DNA of 64,000 nucleotides, from NCBI RefSeq assembly GCF_963082655.1, contig NC_081555.1, positions 177,304,944-177,368,943 of the forward strand, written 5' to 3'. How positions within the stretch are numbered: the stretch's first letter is position 1; each line of letters opens with the position of its first letter. Below the pieces are notes generated by a model that saw only the letters and a program-made list of their open reading frames with translations, was not told the DNA's origin and ran no database searches. A program made the translations under genes and the position numbers. Shown piece by piece: positions 34,346-45,416 of the stretch. The stretch is from Stomoxys calcitrans (lineage: Eukaryota > Arthropoda > Insecta > Diptera > Muscidae).

Positions 34346-34689
34346 ACAATTGTGCAACTTCGGCGATATTGTGTATTCTAAAAATCGCATAATTTGGCCC
34401 ATTTATAATTTCCACACATTTTGGGCAGATGGACGATTATTCATATTGGTTTATTTTATAGGGTCAAATTTGCCAACCTGCCCACAAACATTTTTTTATG
34501 GAACCGCAGGGAGGCTTTTCCCATATGAATGAGAGAATTTTAGCTCAGTGACAAGTGACCTCCGGATTAATGGGAAGTTTTACTTGACTATGACAGAAAA
34601 TTTGTCCCATTAGCCTAACGTAGAATAGTGGTCCAAGCACCTTGATCTTCTGTGCTTCTTCTCAAATCTCTGACAACAAGATTCGAAGT

Positions 34690-35105
34690 TTCTCTTATCA
34701 TTCGATCTTTTTATCAGGCTCTCGGTCGTCCCGGTTTGCGTGCACCACCGTGATCGCCTTCAAAAGACTTCTTTGCTGGGGCTTCTTCATCCATTATACC
34801 AACATGGCCTAGACAACGCAACCGTTGTATTTTGATGGGTTTTTCTATGCTATCCTCGTCATACAGCTCGTGGTTCATGCGATGCCTATATTCTACATTA
34901 ACGCAAATTGGTCCACATATTTTACAAAGGATTTTTCTCTTAAAACACTCCAAGTACTACCTCATATGCTTTCGCAAGTAACCATGCTTCGGAGCCATAC
35001 AACAGCACGGGAAGGATCAGTGCCTTGTATAGTTAATTTTCGTCTGTCGAGAGGAGACTTTAAGCCTCAGCTACGTGCTCAATCCAAAGTACCATCTGTT
35101 ACCCA
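34690..35105 (-). pseudogene. LINE C-terminal fragment (RTE-like)
   Basis: The minus strand reads LYKALILPVLLYGSEAWLLA (with an upstream SRQTKINYT segment), a frameshift, then CFKRKILCKICGPICVNVEY, RMNHELYDE, IKIQRLRCLGHVGIMDEEAP, AKKSFEG and GARKPGRPRA. This order is the characteristic C-terminus of a common insect LINE group (ILYGSEAW ... RKILRRI.GP ... NHELY ... KIQRLRWLGHV.RM ... GRPR). The polymerase core lies outside or is lost. The + strand open frame across this interval (34825-35532) is a shadow. Confidence 0.85.
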
Positions 35106-35201
35106 ATATTATCCTTCGTTTTATTTTAAAGCTGGTGTTATTTGTTTCAGTTACGGCGGTGCCGAGGTAAATAAAATTGCTGATTATCCCAAATTTATCC
35201 C

Positions 35202-35886
35202 AACTTTCTCCTTTTTCTTTAACTGCTTGTGTTTACAGGACTTTATGGGAGTTGATATCATCCACTTTGTCCAATTTACTGCCATACCCATTTTCGTTAT
35301 TTTGTTTTTTTTGTTACTTAGTATTTGTATTGCAAATTTTGCCCATGAACACTCCACTAAGGAACAGGGGCAAACTTCTAACATATCAATGAGTGCAGTC
35401 CGATACAAGTTCAAGCTCAATGATAAAGGGCCTCATTTTTATAGGCGAGTCCGAACGGCGTGCCGCAGTGCGACGACTCTTTGGAGAGAAGTTTTACATG
35501 GCATAGTACCTCAAAAATGTTGCCAGCATTAGGAGGGGAAAATCACCGCTGAAAATTTTTTCTGATAGTCTTGCCAGGGTTCGAACCCAGGCGTTCAGCG
35601 TCAGAGTCGGACATGCTTCGTTGGCCTCCTTGTATTTGTATTAGCGAGGAAAAATTACCGCTCATAGTTTTTTTCTGATTTACTCACTAAGTTTCGAACT
35701 TTCTCTATTTTCTTTAACTGCTTATGTTTACAGGGCTTTGTGGGAATTCTTGTCATCCACTTTGTCTTATCTCAATTTACTGCCAAACCCATTTTTGCTA
35801 ATTCTCTTTCGATACTTAATATTTGTATTAGTTAGGGAAAATTACCGCTCATAATTTTTTCTGATTTACTCGCCAGGATTCGAACA
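35202..35886. repeat. Tandem duplication interrupted by a SINE in the first unit
   Basis: Unit 1 (35202-35696 including the SINE) and unit 2 (35697-35886) both run AACTTTCTC ... TTTCTTTAACTGC ... TTTACAGG ... ATCCACTTTGTC ... AATTTACTGCCA ... ATTTGTATTAG ... AAATTACCGCTCATA ... TTTCTGATTTACTC. The duplicated unit itself contains part of an older SINE head (TGATTTACTCGCC ... GGATTCGAAC, continuing to about 35935 in unit 2). Confidence 0.85.
35332..35631 (-). mobile_element. tRNA-derived SINE with 11-bp target duplication
   Basis: Full body from GCAAATTTTGCCCATGAACA to the head at TTGGCCTCC. It is flanked by GTATTTGTATT at 35321-35331 and 35632-35642. Part of the A-box region is deleted (GGACATGCTTCGTTGGCC). 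It sits in unit 1 of the tandem duplication and is absent from unit 2, so it inserted after the duplication, or unit 2 arose from an empty allele. Confidence 0.9.
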
Positions 35887-35935
35887 TAGCCTTTCATAGG
35901 CGGACATGCTAAACATTGAGCCACGATGGCCTTTT

Positions 35936-38320
35936 TAGCATCTAAGATAAATAGTTCGAAGTTTTTCAAACGGAATGAAGATGTTAGGATAGACTGTATT
36001 CCCCATATAAATTAAATAGAAAGTTAATTCAGTGATGGCAACATTTTCTTTCGCCCTTATTCAAACATCCTATCTACAGTTCATTTACACGTTACTGTTT
36101 CTCATACTAAAAACAATGTAAAATGAACCCCCATGGCATTCATTCATTGGGAGAGCAAAAACCAAATGAAAGCAAACAATTACCCCTTATGAAGAACATA
36201 AAAACAAACACCTCAGCCCCCCATGTATACAAAAACAATAACAATGTAAAGAGGAGAGTAGAAAAAAACTTAATACTCATACAAAATCCCCCCGAAAAAG
36301 CCGGTCTCACCAAATACAAATCAAATTTAATATAAACTTTTTTCTCATCTCTCTGCCGGCCGGGTTGTTTATTTGTTACACATTTGCTCTCCTATATACT
36401 CGCCAATTGCTTAAAGTATCTCTTGGATACGCAAGGTTGTGTGGCATTCTCTCTCTCTGGCTGATTGTGTGCGGTTCGCTAGCCCACAGTGGTGCTTGGC
36501 CTCTGAAGTAATGAATGAATGAACAAATGCATTGGCAACATAAATGTTTTTCAACATTCGAAGAACACGGACGTAAGAGCGGAAGATTTGACGACGACGC
36601 GGCATTTTGTATTGTTGTGCTGTTGTGAGCTAGCAAATAATAAAACAAAATAAATCAAATTAAATTAAACCAATACCCAATTAGAATTTTGCGCAAAAAC
36701 CCGAAAAAGAAAAACGGCCAAAATTTGTTTAATTAACAACAAATCTCCTCGTTATACCGTTTATGCTTAGTCAAGTGTAGCAAAAGGTGATTTATGTGCA
36801 TATTTCCCACATCTCCATTCCTCCTCCGAATCAAAAAGTGCATTGGACATTTTTGGCAACCCGAATTTATAAAGTTATTGCCGACTGTCGCGTTTTCAAA
36901 GTGTAATTGCCAAATCAAATTAGTGTGTCGTGGTGATTAGAAGTGGCCATAATCAGTTGAAAGTCATTTGCAATAAACTTCGCTGCACCATCGGGCGATT
37001 TAAATACGAAAACTAAACGTGTTTGTGAGTTTAAAATACCGTTTCGCTACGTCTCGTTTTGTTAATACATATTCCAAACTTATTGATTCCTGTTATTCAA
37101 TCAGTCTGCACCACCAACCCCTTCTGGAGAACGATCGCTTGGAATCTTTACATTCCATGTGGGCCATATTTATTAGCAGTTAGTTAACAAAAACACTCTG
37201 CAGCGGCAACAACAACAACAGCAACAACACCACAAACTTACCAACGTTGGCGGTGGTGATCTTAATTCCATCATTCATTCTGGCCTGCTTGGCTGTTGTG
37301 CTTAATTGGCTGTTGATTGACGTTACCAGATTTCTGTTGTCCGTCTCTTCCTCTGGTGGCTGTAGTATTGGGGGAAAAAGTTTCATTTTAATTGCCTGAA
37401 TATCAAAGCAAATAAACATTTCAATTAACGCGTGCTAAACAGCTCAAGAGCGAAAACAAAAAGAATACAAAACAAGCCAAAAGAAGAAATTCGTCTACTC
37501 CGCCACAACATTGAGGGGGCAGCAGCAGCAAAAAAAAAATAATAACTATAATTGTTTATTTGTGTAAGAGAGGTAAAATTGTCTGTGTGTGCCCACCACA
37601 ACGAAAACAACGCACCACCAGTGAATCTCCAAGTGTAAAAGTGATTAATTAAGTTTTTTATTGCAAATTGTGTTAAAATATTGCCAAAAGAAACGCCCCT
37701 CTTCGCGAGCGAGTGAAATAAGACACAAGAGAAGCGAGATTTTATCTCTACTAACCAATTGAGAAAACAAAATCAAACTAAGACTCCACACGAAGCACCT
37801 CATCGATTGTTGCTGAAACAATCTTATCTCACCTATGTAAGTATCTGATCATATCAGATCATCAGTTTCCTATAAAATATGGCCCAGGCATAGTTAGCTG
37901 TCCTTTCTTCACACCTGTCCACTCTTTAAGTGGGTAAAATAGAGAGAATATTGATAGGCTTATGATGAAGTGATATTGTTCCTTCGCCATCTAAACCTCA
38001 TCAAATATCGGTTTTATGCGATATGGTGAGAGTCATTTTTAGAAGAGTTTATATGATCTGTTATAAATTACAGAGGCCTTACTTTAATGAAGACATTAAA
38101 TGATAAAGATATGAGAACATATCATATGAGATACTCTCATAGCTATTGACAGTAAAGAACAGTGTTGCCAATATGTAAAAAAATTTATTCATTTTCAGGT
38201 TACAATAACTTTGCAGTTTAAAAATATGTTTCTCTTCTAAAATTTATAGAAAATTCATTGAAAACTTCGTCTTATAGTTTATGTATTTTCACTTTGTTTG
38301 TAATAATATAAAAATAAAAT
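35936..38320. other. Low-repeat region, possible noncoding first exon near 37830
   Basis: No dispersed repeat family was recognised. Composition is mixed, with CAA/CAG-rich stretches (37200-37240) typical of insect 5' UTR or regulatory DNA. A good donor (CTATGTAAGTATC) at about 37835 follows purine-rich A-tract text with no long open frame, as in noncoding first exons of large insect genes. This is inference only; none of the short open frames shows a domain. Confidence 0.25.
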
Positions 38321-38323
38321 TTC

Positions 38324-38456
38324 CATTTCATTAAAGATCAGGGCATACTTCTCCCATTTTAAAGAGTGCGTTCCGAAGTCGCCAGCATCAGTAAGCGGCT
38401 GAAAAGTTTTTCTGATTTTTGTTTGTAGCACCTTAAAATATTCGTCTAAGACCTAT
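38324..38456 (-). mobile_element. SINE scrap joined to a scrap of the long dispersed repeat
   Basis: TCAGGGCATACTTCTCCC to GCTGAAAAGTTTTTCTG (38338-38417) follows the SINE body with large internal loss. Directly after it, GTTTGTAGCACCTTAAAATA and TTCGTCTAAGACC match the start of the long dispersed repeat. A chimeric junction of two old repeats. Confidence 0.5.
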
Positions 38457-38804
38457 ACAATCGGAAAGCAGGTTTATAGACTAAAGGTTGCAATTAACGA
38501 TTTCTGCAGAAGAAGAAGTTTTTATGCAGTTCTGTTCCGGTTTTCGAATTTGCAAGACGAAAAATTGCTTAAGGTTAACTTTCCAAACATTATTGTTTTA
38601 AGTTTTCACTTGAGGTTCCTCTTACTTCATAGAAATTGATTAAAGTATGCTTTCGAACTTTTATGTGACAAGGTTTGCAAATATTAAGCCAAAAAAAAAT
38701 CTTTCGTTTTGTATTTTCGAAAACCGGAACACACCTGATAGAATTTACTTGAAATTGTGCATGTTATGTTCTGCTATTCAATAGAGAAAGAGCGGGAATA
38801 GTTT

Positions 38805-38962
38805 TGTCTTTACAATGAGCTCAGTCCGATTTAAGTTTTAGTTCAGACACAGAGCGACACTACTTGGTAGGGAAGTTTTTTTTTACCAGAAATCGAGTTA
38901 AAGTTGAATACAGGGGTTCAGCGTCATAGATGGACATTCTAACCTTTTTACCATAGTGGACT
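38805..38962 (-). mobile_element. Degenerate SINE fragment
   Basis: ATGAGCTCAGTCCGATTTAA, GAGCGACACTACTTGGTAGG, GGGGTTCAGCGTCATAGATG and CATAGTGGAC follow the family order with large internal loss. Confidence 0.6.
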
Positions 38963-38983
38963 TTTCATTTGACAAATGCACAT

Positions 38984-39243
38984 TGCAAATTTGCCCATAA
39001 ACATTCCGATATGGAACAGCGAGGATACATTTCTACCCGATTCAAGTTTAAGCTCAAAGATAAGGAACCATATTTTTATTGCCGAGCTCGAGTACTTCAA
39101 ACCCCCACTACTGTTAGTAGTTTTAGATGGCTGAATACTTCACACATGTCGCCGGCATAACGATAACCGCTGCTGAAACGTTACAGATGCAGCCGTTCAA
39201 TCTTATCGGCAGATATGTAAAACTTTGCGCCACGGTGGCTCCG
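38984..39243 (-). mobile_element. Degenerate SINE, near full span
   Basis: CATTGCAAATTTGCCCATAA, TTCAAGTTTAAGCTCAAAGA, CACACATGTCGCCGGCATAA, GATAACCGCTGCTGAAAC and TTGCGCCACGGTGGCTC in order. Heavily diverged, hence old. The adjacent fragment at 38805 is in the same orientation. Confidence 0.7.
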
Positions 39244-40320
39244 TGATTCTCACGTGAAATAGCTTCCATAATAATATATTTCATTTCTTCATCCGATTTT
39301 AAATTTGACGTTCCAAAATCTGATTTTTGTATGATTCAAATCGATATGGTTATTTTATTTGACATCTTTCGCAACTGTAGTGTTAAAGCCTAATCCGATT
39401 TAGCAGTTATTAACCTTGTTGAATGACTTGTTTTGCGAAAGTCACTCCAAGAACTTACTCATTTACTTCCTCAAATACGGGTCAAAATCCCACAATTAAA
39501 GACTTTGATCTGTATTCATCTTTGCCTATGTGGTAGCTATATTTAGAGTTTTGTACAGTGGGATTTTCTTTTTTCGAAAAATAGATTTACTTTAAAACTG
39601 CTTCTGCTTTCAAGACACACTAAAAATCATAGAGTATTTCAAGAACCAAACTCTTCGTTTAAAAATACAACATTTTTGAGACAATAGAGAACGGAGTGAA
39701 ACTAATAAACAAGACACTAAATAACGAGATGAGTGAATGCATAAAATGAGCCCTTCAGCAAAAAGAAAGATTGATTCGGATTTCAGTGAGTGCACGTTGT
39801 ACAATGCATGTATTCGGGTACATTTTGCTTCAGATAAAGTATTTTTTTTGTCGTCTGCTTCCGTAGTACGAAATTCGTACTAAGGCAACGTGGTTGATTT
39901 GGCAAATGCATGGGTAAACACACACGCGCCTATTTTTTTTTATATGAGAAAACAAAAACTTTGCAAACGATTTGTGTGATCATTTTAATTTTGAAAATGG
40001 CAGCGAGATGCTTTCATATACAGCGAGTCATTTCTAAAAACTCACTATAGTGGCTACGAATTTGAGAAAAAAAAAATACTCCAAAGTTTTTTAATTGAAA
40101 TTTTTTTTAATTACTTTTCAAAAACGGTGGTTGATATCATTTTCGTGATTGAAGCAGTTTCAATTAGAAAATTAATTGTCTCAATTGATTTCGTGATTGA
40201 AACCGATTTTGGTTTTTTTTTCTGTGTATAACTTTGCGTATATTTAACCGATTTATTGTATCTAAATGTTTATCAAAAATGACTATAAAAAAATAGTAAA
40301 GGTAAAATACAAAATGTTTA
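39244..40320. other. Intergenic or intronic DNA, nothing coding
   Basis: AT-rich. It includes self-complementary ATTAATTG/CAATTGAT text at 40150-40230 resembling 13085-13600. The minus-strand open frame at 39610-39804 is not recognisable. Confidence 0.4.
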
Positions 40321-40324
40321 ACAG

Positions 40325-40455
40325 AAAATTCCTCTCCAAAAAAATCCCCAGTTTTTGCTTCGAATCCCCAAGTTCCCAAGTCAACAATTTAGTCTCCGTT
40401 TTCGGAAATAAATCCCCAATTTGGGGAGAAATCCCCAATACTGGCAACCCTGCGC
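40325..40455 (-). repeat. AT-CCCC block beginning CAGGGTTGCCA on the minus strand
   Basis: Several ATCCCCA repeats (AAAATCCCCAG, GAATCCCCAAG, AAATCCCCAATTTGGGGAG) end in GGCAACCCTG at 40445-40454. CAGGGTTGCCA resembles the terminal text of some DNA transposons, and similar TTGGGGA text resumes at 40740-40815 after a dispersed-repeat scrap. No opposite end or transposase was found. Confidence 0.35.
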
Positions 40456-40477
40456 TCACGCACTCTCACCTCTTAAA

Positions 40478-40640
40478 TATCGATATAGCTCCCATCTTTC
40501 GTCTTGACGTCTTAACCCTTTGAAACATGCCAAGTACGGTCCAAATCGGTTTATAACCTGATATAATAGCACCCGTATAATCCGAATAAAAATATCTCCC
40601 GATTTGACATCTTGAGCCCCTGTAAGCCGCAATTTTATTT
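40478..40640 (+). repeat. Fragment of the long dispersed repeat
   Basis: GATATAGCTCCCATC, GCCAAGTACGGTCCAAATCG, GTTTATAACCTGATATAATA and TCTTGAGCCCCTGTAAG match internal landmarks of the family in order. It lies within the ATCCCC/TTGGGGA block, suggesting insertion into an older element. Confidence 0.65.
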
Positions 40641-40889
40641 TTATTGCTTCCAATGACAAAATTAAAACGCACCAATCCTTTTGTTTCGGACATAAAACTT
40701 AATGTTTTATAAAAAAAGACTTTAATCAGTATATTTTTTTCTTTGGGGAATTTTCTTAAGGGAAAAACATTTTGCTGGGGAGTTTTTTGGGGAAAATTTA
40801 TTTGAAATTTTGGGGATCTGTCTCAAAAACGACTTCAAGTAAAAGTTCAGTCAAATTTGCAAAAAAAAAAAAAAATTGAGTACGAGCAC

Positions 40890-41180
40890 ACATAATACCT
40901 TCTTTTGCCAAACCATCGGCTCCTCCAGCCTTCTTATTATTCAGCGAAGTATCTGCTTGATTGATCTCATTTTATCTAATGAGTTTGCATTTAGTAACAC
41001 CGTCGTCATTTATTTCTGATGTATCCTTATTGGCGCTACCACCATAAAGAAACATTTTAAAAGTGTGCTCTCGAAGCCGCATCGCAATCTCTCTGTTAGT
41101 AACCAGATTTATTTTTTTTTTAGTTTTTATACGATTATGATATCCAGAAGAATTGTTAACTTTGATAAGAAACATACACT
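40890..41180 (-). pseudogene. LINE remnant, region before the reverse transcriptase core (RTE-like)
   Basis: The minus strand reads NREIAMRLREHTFKMFLYGG followed by NDDG, then after a stop/frameshift NNKKAGGADGLAKEGI. This corresponds to the conserved LINE order in which an REHF..LL.. segment precedes LKNNKA.G.DGLPAE. Only about 95 codons are recognisable and they contain stops. It may come from the same LINE group as the C-terminal piece at 34690-35105. Confidence 0.65.
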
Positions 41181-42961
41181 AGAACCGAGGGAATAATTTT
41201 AGAAGATGTGTACTCCAATTAGAATAAAGGTTTGACGCCAATCCTTGGAATTTTGTCACCAAACTGGTAGCTTTCTCTTCCCTCTGCTCCGCAAAAGCGT
41301 GGCGTATTCAAAGTAGGCGTTAATTTCTTACTTTGTATTACTGTCCGCGACTTCACCGCTTTGGGTTTTTCATTATTCTCCGTAAAGATTTTCACCCTTA
41401 TAAGAAGTATACTTTAACAGTATATGATTCTGATCGTCCAAATATCTATCTGCAAGATGGTAAGGCAACCTTGACCAGGTCTTATTCTTTGCTTTCAACC
41501 GGTTTTATTCCTTCATCTATCTAAGATTGTATATCCTACTGTTGTGCGGGAAACTATGTCTATCGATCTTTCAAAGTATTGCCCTACATGTACGTTGCCA
41601 AGTTCAAGCCTACCAAGAGGCCTTTTGATTTCATCTTAGTTTTTTATAGTACTCTTAATTTATATTAATTAAGAAGTAATAGTTTGGTCTTACTGTCACC
41701 AGTAATGTTATGAAAAGAGGTAAGAATACTACTATGGAAATAAGCGGAGTAGAAAAAATGTCGAATATTTTGTTTAATTTTGGCCAAAAGCTTTACTATC
41801 TTCGGCCATTTTACAACTACTATATATTAGCAACACTTTTTTTTAAACTGACTCATATATTTCTTTCCAAAGTTCTTTTCTAAAGGTCAAACTTCATCAG
41901 CATTACAGATAACACATTCATTCTTCTGCCATATTCCCTCTCGTTCCTTTTACGAATAATTTAATTATTGTTTAAATGTTAATTAATACACCTTTTGTTG
42001 TTACCTTTTTTTGATGTTTTTATTCATCTTCACCGTCAACAGTGGCTGTGGCTGGAAATTGTTTTCTGTTGCTTCGTTTTTTTGCGTTTATTTTTGCTTT
42101 TGTTTTTCGTATGCAACAAAATGCAACTTCGTTGTTTGGTTGGGCCTTGTGTTTGTTAAGGGGGGAAGGTGGTTCAGTAAGAAAGGTAGGTAAGGCAGTT
42201 ACTGTGAAGTGCCGGTATTGGAGCAAAGCAAAGCAAATCAACAACACGCCAATAGTCAGAAGTTATGAGAACAGCCCAAACAACAACACCAAAAACTGCT
42301 TTGAAAATAAAAGGCAAAGGCTTGCATTTCTCTAACAGAGAGTAAGTGAGTGAGTGAGTAAGTGATCAGACCTGTGTGAGCGGGTGGGTGGCAAACAAGC
42401 GGAGGACAATGTATGGGCTAAAGACAAAACAGCAAAAGATACTTTATAACTTGACAGACACGCATTTGGCACTAATTGCATAAAATATAATAAAAAAAAA
42501 TAAATTAAACAAAATAACAACAAAAACGAGTGAACCAAAGAAACGTGCATTGTTAACACTCGCATACACTAACCAGCTGCACCACACAAACCGTTGGCTC
42601 AAACACCAACACGAGATCACACTTTAAGCAGTAATGTAGAAACGTAACTACGCTACGCTACGACTCGCGTAGTATGTAATGCACTCTCATACTCTGATGG
42701 TAATGTATAGCGCTGGCATTTGTTGCTGTTGTTGTTTGAAAGAAAAGTCGTTAATTAGTGGAAAAAGGCTTTGCTTAAGCGTTAATTAAGTTTTGTTCAA
42801 CAACTGCGGCTGCTGAGGTGGTGACGGCGACCGCCACCATACATATAACGTTGTTAATTGTAAATATTGGAAATGTTCCTGTGCCACTCGCAACTAAAAC
42901 TCTTAAGAAATTGCCTGCCAGCAAAAAAGCCAAACAGCAAAAAATAATTATTCGTGTTTTA

Positions 42962-42980
42962 ACACACACACACACACACA
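42962..42980. repeat. (CA)n microsatellite
   Basis: Nine to ten uninterrupted CA units. Confidence 0.9.
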
Positions 42981-43216
42981 TACATATACTCCAGACTACA
43001 AAACGTATCTTCGTTGAGCATACGTCGGTTTGTCTGTCCGTCCGTACAAACGTCCGACCGCTTACATGACCACCAAGCTAAGTGTGAGAGAGGAGTAGCT
43101 AGCTGTATGTTGAGTGCAATCAGCTCATAGCCTGCTGTTGCCATTTCCATTAATTAAAATTCAATTCTTTTTTGTTATTGTGAAAATAGAGTTGTACACC
43201 GTAGCCCGCAAACGCT

Positions 43217-43231
43217 ACACACACACACACA
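43217..43231. repeat. (AC)n microsatellite
   Basis: Seven AC units, 250 bp from the CA run at 42962. Confidence 0.85.
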
Positions 43232-44941
43232 TACTCAGTCATTAATATGTTCATATATCACTCTGTTAGCCAGTGTGATTATTGTTTGCCATTATTTAGT
43301 ATGCCATAAATCCAGTTTAGTTAATTTGTTTTCAAATTAATCACCTATTATCGCCAAAGAAATGTCCAAGAAAAAACTGAGTAATTCATTTAATAACATC
43401 CTGTTATTAATTAAAAACTTACGCTTGCTACATATCATTATTAAAAATACGTTTAAAATATTCCGATAATGCAGCGCATATCATTGGTTTTCTTGAATCT
43501 TGAGGCAAGCAAGTTTGCCAACAAGTGGCAGACTGACCATTGGCTGACCAAGTCCAAGTAAGCCAATTAAAATTTCATATTTTTTTGGAAAGTTAAATGT
43601 TAGAGGTGCTAAACAATCGCTGAGTGGGGTTGGCAAATTAAGCCATAGATTTGGTATGAACTCTGGAAAACTAACGCCTGTATAGCATATTGCATATGTT
43701 TTTCGATAGTGTTTTTACGGACCTAACTAGTCCTATTTTTCAGCTTGCGGTATCAAACTTTCCGACTTTGTCACCACTTTATGGGTAATTCTATTCCTTT
43801 GACACCATAGTAACCAGGAACTCAGAATGTCGATATTCATCTACAAACTAATACATATTTAAAACTTTAGACAAACTACAAGTTTTTTTCTTTGAAGCAT
43901 ATGGCAAATAAGTTGAAATCGCATAGTTGGCTTCGAATGAACGGTTTGAATTCACCTCCTATTGTATTATGGAGTTATCGTATTGAGATTGCTATCGTAT
44001 ACTCACCACTATGGATTTTTGATGATCCTTAAGTCAGAGGTTGGGAGATTATACGACCGCGATTGGTTTATACGACGATCGTCTACTCTATTTCGCACTC
44101 CGATCGATAGATCGGTCTATTTGGGAGTTATATTTAATCCATAAAGCTTATCTTAAATCTTAACCTACTTATGTTCAAAAATGGTTGCAGTGCCAAGTTT
44201 CATATCGATAATTTATTTTTGAAGGATGTAGCGTTGTTACAATAGATAAACCGACAGATAGACAATGATATTTAGGTCTGCCCAAAGGACTCTTTATTCC
44301 TCCATTAGTCTTAATTTCTGACCGTCGTGAAGGGTTTGGCTTTTGGCACTAAGATGGTTGCCTTTTCCTTCGTTTTTTTGCTTCGCATATTTTTGAAGCA
44401 GAAGTTTATCTCCTTCTTACATTGTAATACTGTCTGCGACTTCAACGCTTTGGTTGTTTGTCTATTCTTCGTAAAGAATTTCATACTTCGATCGCAACTC
44501 GATCTTTTTTTAAGACTATACACAGTCTACGTCCAAATTCTTGCAGAACTCGATTTCTGAGTCTTCTATATTGACACCCAGATTTGTTTTTCCGTACCCT
44601 TTAGCCACCTGGTATTTGTACTAGAGTTCTTATATGTCCCAGCATCTCAAAGGAGCAGAGGTTACTTCATATTTAATCTGTATGTCTATCGTTCGGACAT
44701 TCAAAATTGTCGCCAGTGCTCTAGTAGGTTTTCCTTGCACATGTAATATCACTATATTGCATTTTTTAAGGAGATGAATAAACCGTTTTTTTATCTAAAA
44801 CCGGGTTTCAAACTATTCGAAAAATTAGCAGTTTTAAGAAAGCGATTTGTTCAGCATATTTCTTCTTCAGTTTCTGAAAACAGCATTGATTTAGCAGTTA
44901 AAATAGTTGTAAAGAAAAAAAAAATTTATGAAATTTTTAAT

Positions 44942-45416
44942 TAAATTTTCTCTTAAATCATGTCGATCTTATATTTTTTAAAAAATGTTTTAAATGTTCA
45001 AGGGATTATTGTTATAAAACATTTCTTCAGTCACATTTTCTCAAATTTTATGAAATCTTCTCTACTGAAAAAAAATCGACAACGTTCTTAAGACAACATT
45101 TTGATAAAAAAATTTTCTGAGGACAACTTTTAACTAAATTTTCTCTAAAGACAAAAATTCGATAAAATTATTTTAATGACTAAATTTTTTCTTAAAAAAT
45201 GTCGAATTTATATTTTTTAAAAAATGTTTTAAATTTTCAAGGGAGAATTGTTATGAAACATTTCTTCAGTTAAATTTTCTCAAATTTTATGAAATCTTCT
45301 CTATTGAAAAAATCGACAACGTTCTTAAGATAAAAAAATATTAAAAATTTTCCTAAGAACAAATCTTAACCAAATTTTCTCTAAAGACAAAAATTCGATA
45401 AAATTATTTAAATGAG
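44942..45416. repeat. Tandem duplication, two ~238-bp units
   Basis: 44942-45180 and 45181-45416 align end to end: TAAATTTTCTCTTAAATCAT versus TAAATTTTTTCTTAAAAAAT, CATTTCTTCAGT in both, ATTTTATGAAATCTTCTCTA in both, ATCGACAACGTTCTTAAGA in both, TTTTCTCTAAAGACAAAAAT in both. Differences are scattered single bases and a few small gaps. AT-rich and noncoding. Confidence 0.88.

Larger units (their letters stand above)
41240..44940. other. Intergenic or intronic DNA, no gene recognised
   Basis: Segments 41323-41393 and 44411-44483 share text (GTATTACTGTCCGCGACTTC versus GTAATACTGTCTGCGACTTC, and CGTAAAGA(A)TTTCA), so an unnamed old repeat is present. The 42000-43300 interval is low in repeats apart from CA runs. 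Open frames there (for example 42042-42335 and 42818-43069) are low-complexity and not supported as genes. Confidence 0.4.

Noticed and set aside
34825..35532. 235-codon open frame on the plus strand
   Set aside because: It crosses an antisense LINE fragment, duplicated noncoding sequence and a SINE; the real coding signal in its first part is on the minus strand.
42332..42565. GAGTGAGTGAGTAAGTGA stretch as a splice donor cluster or regulatory array
   Set aside because: It is a short simple repeat; the GTAAGT text inside arises from the repeat itself.
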